In this document: piece after piece, positions 50,384 through 51,322 of the stretch | Layout of the letters: each line of letters starts with the position of its first letter | How positions within the stretch are numbered: the stretch's first letter is position 1 | Source: Spirochaetes bacterium GWB1_27_13 | GTDB lineage: Bacteria; Spirochaetota; GWE2-31-10; MWDO01 | Direction: 5' to 3' | NCBI GenBank assembly: GCA_001829125.1 | Contig: MIAN01000222.1 | Span: forward strand, 1 to 51,322 | DNA length: 51,322 nt | Notes under the pieces: model-generated | The model's database searches: none | What the model was told of the DNA's origin: nothing | The model's input: the letters and a program-made list of their open reading frames with translations, nothing else | Program-made: the position numbers and the translations under genes

Positions 50384-51043
50384 TGATTTTCCTATAAAAT
50401 AAATGATTATGATAATATATATATAATATTATAATAACTACAAAAAGTTTACTATTTAAATTTAATAAAGTCAATTTCTTTTAAATTATAATATATTTTT
50501 ATTAATTTTTTATTGATTTAATAAAAATATATATTTTATTTAAAAAAAATCAAATCAGTGATTTTTTTGAGATGCCTCATATTTTTTTATACTTCACTTT
50601 TTTAAAAAAGTAATTTTTTGTAACATATAATACAGATTTTTTAGATTGTCACAGATTACACGGATTAGATTTATTTAATTAATCGATATTAAACGAATTA
50701 ACTTTTTACTCTTTGACAAAATAAAAATTTTTCAGTATATAATACAATTTAATTGTCTTATAATAAATTTTTTGTTATCCTATAACACAGATGAACACAT
50801 AATACAGATGAATACAAATTAGGACTCTGATTGACACAGATAATATTGGTTGTGTATAGATAATTCTCTAAATTGTCTATATACATTAAACGCATTATTT
50901 TTATGAAATGATATTTATAATTGCAAATAATGCAACTTTTAATTATTTATTGACCTTTTAGAAGATTTTAAGTATATAATCAGTGACCTGAGTAAATATG
51001 TGCCAATCTGTGTTATAATAAATATTTTTTTTGGGATGATCCG
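50384..51043. repeat. 660-bp intergenic region with ACAGATTA-family copies J and K
   Basis: Copy J (about 50628-50718) reads TAATACAGATTTTTTAGATT, then GTCACAGATTACACGGATTA and a degenerate core. Copy K (about 50783-50850) has ATAACACAGATGAACACATA and ATACAGATGAATACA in tandem, plus CCAATCTGTGTTATAATA at 51003-51020. A 16-bp palindrome ACTTTTTTAAAAAAGT (50596-50611) may be a terminator-like site. TTGACA (about 50716) with TATAAT after about 17-19 bp sits at the end of copy J. No ORF of any credible size is present. Confidence 0.65.
50950..50980 (+). promoter_or_regulatory. probable promoter for recN
   Basis: TTGACC (50950-50955) is followed by AGTATATAAT, with -10 TATAAT at 50975-50980 (19-bp spacer) or TATATA at 50973 (17 bp). 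A start near 50988 leaves a leader of about 55 nt before ATG 51044. Confidence 0.5.
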
Positions 51044-51322
51044 ATGATTAGCTATTTAAATATAAAGAATTTTGCGTTAATAGAAAATTGTGAAATTGAA
51101 TTTTCAAAAGGGTTAAATATAATTTCTGGTGAGACAGGAGCTGGTAAATCAATACTTATTTTGGCTTTGTCTATTTTGTTGGGTGGAAGGGCAAGTACAG
51201 AACAAGTAAGAACAGGAGTAGATGAAGCAGTTTTAAATGCTACCATTCAACTTGAAGGACAACACAGCTTAAAAGAAAAACTTTCAGAAATTGGAATTTC
51301 TTTAGAAAACGATGAAATTTTA
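51044..51322 (+). CDS. recN: DNA repair protein RecN, N-terminal fragment (runs off the window)
   Basis: RecN is an SMC-like ATPase that holds DNA ends together in double-strand break repair. The first 93 codons are visible: MISYLNIKNFALIENCEIEF, then FSKGLNIISGETGAGKSILI with Walker A GETGAGKS (about residues 30-37), and ALSILLGGRAS. This is the canonical RecN start. The earlier ATG at 51036 hits a stop after three codons, so ATG 51044 is the start. A weak GGGAT lies upstream. The frame is open to the last base, so the rest lies outside the window. Confidence 0.93.
   Translation, partial: MISYLNIKNFALIENCEIEFSKGLNIISGETGAGKSILILALSILLGGRASTEQVRTGVDEAVLNATIQLEGQHSLKEKLSEIGISLENDEIL

Overview
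The window is a very AT-rich stretch of chromosome from a diderm bacterium. Many short proteins carry an N-terminal hydrophobic segment ending in a lipobox Cys, and the window also has a bactofilin, an MscS channel, a CHASE2 cyclase, a SpoIIE-type phosphatase with a STAS protein, and an EpmA-like enzyme. This mix fits a low-GC spirochaete or a related diderm or candidate-phylum lineage. No 16S rRNA is present, so the assignment is only a guess. The tmRNA tag reads ANNNNLALAA. Good sigma70-type promoters (TTGACA/T, 17 bp, TATAAT) and AGGAG-type ribosome binding sites occur throughout.

Layout. 1-1340 is a decayed accessory patch: an IS3 transposase remnant, an Rhs/YD-repeat remnant and an orphan small gene that may once have been its immunity gene. 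1534-1883 is ssrA (tmRNA). 2013-8080 runs leftward: EpmA-like ligase, xseB, macrodomain, SprT-like protein, a CAU tRNA, class 3 lipase and MscS. 8419-13104 holds two LivK-like lipoproteins coupled to a SpoIIE phosphatase, with a STAS protein facing them. 13540-18040 runs rightward: leuB-type dehydrogenase, HD protein, bactofilin, TPR protein and mtaB. 18321-24712 is a leftward operon of CHASE2 adenylate cyclase, lipoprotein, rfbG and rfbH. 25049-28973 runs rightward: ilvE, a lipoprotein, pheA and another lipoprotein. 28979-31420 holds rsmI and a four-repeat lipoprotein. 31761-34909 is a tight four-gene operon: RibD-type reductase, MDR dehydrogenase, PTPS-like protein and glycosyltransferase. 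35000-38566 holds regulators and an SDR. 38787-42779 is a leftward ACP/ketoacyl-synthase/MoxR group plus a methyltransferase and an RHH protein. 43054-44488 is a zinc phospholipase C with a separate PLAT lipoprotein. 44608-50383 runs leftward: TerB/AAA+ protein, lipoprotein, Fe-ADH and a GGDEF/EAL protein. recN starts at 51044 and runs off the end.

The strongest leads are these. (1) An alpha-toxin-like phospholipase C is split into two genes, a secreted catalytic subunit and a lipid-anchored PLAT subunit. (2) The 31761-34909 operon looks like an uncharacterised glycosylated-pterin (or related GTP-derived) pathway, and its PTPS-like protein has lost the usual catalytic Cys. (3) Two solute-binding lipoproteins are coupled to a PP2C-type phosphatase with no transporter genes, which suggests a ligand-sensing partner-switch. 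(4) RfbH carries an N-terminal domain resembling PemK/MazF. (5) An NtrC-type regulator has lost its GAFTGA loop. (6) A family of about 90-190 bp hairpin-bearing intergenic repeats with the word ACAGATTA is scattered in both orientations.
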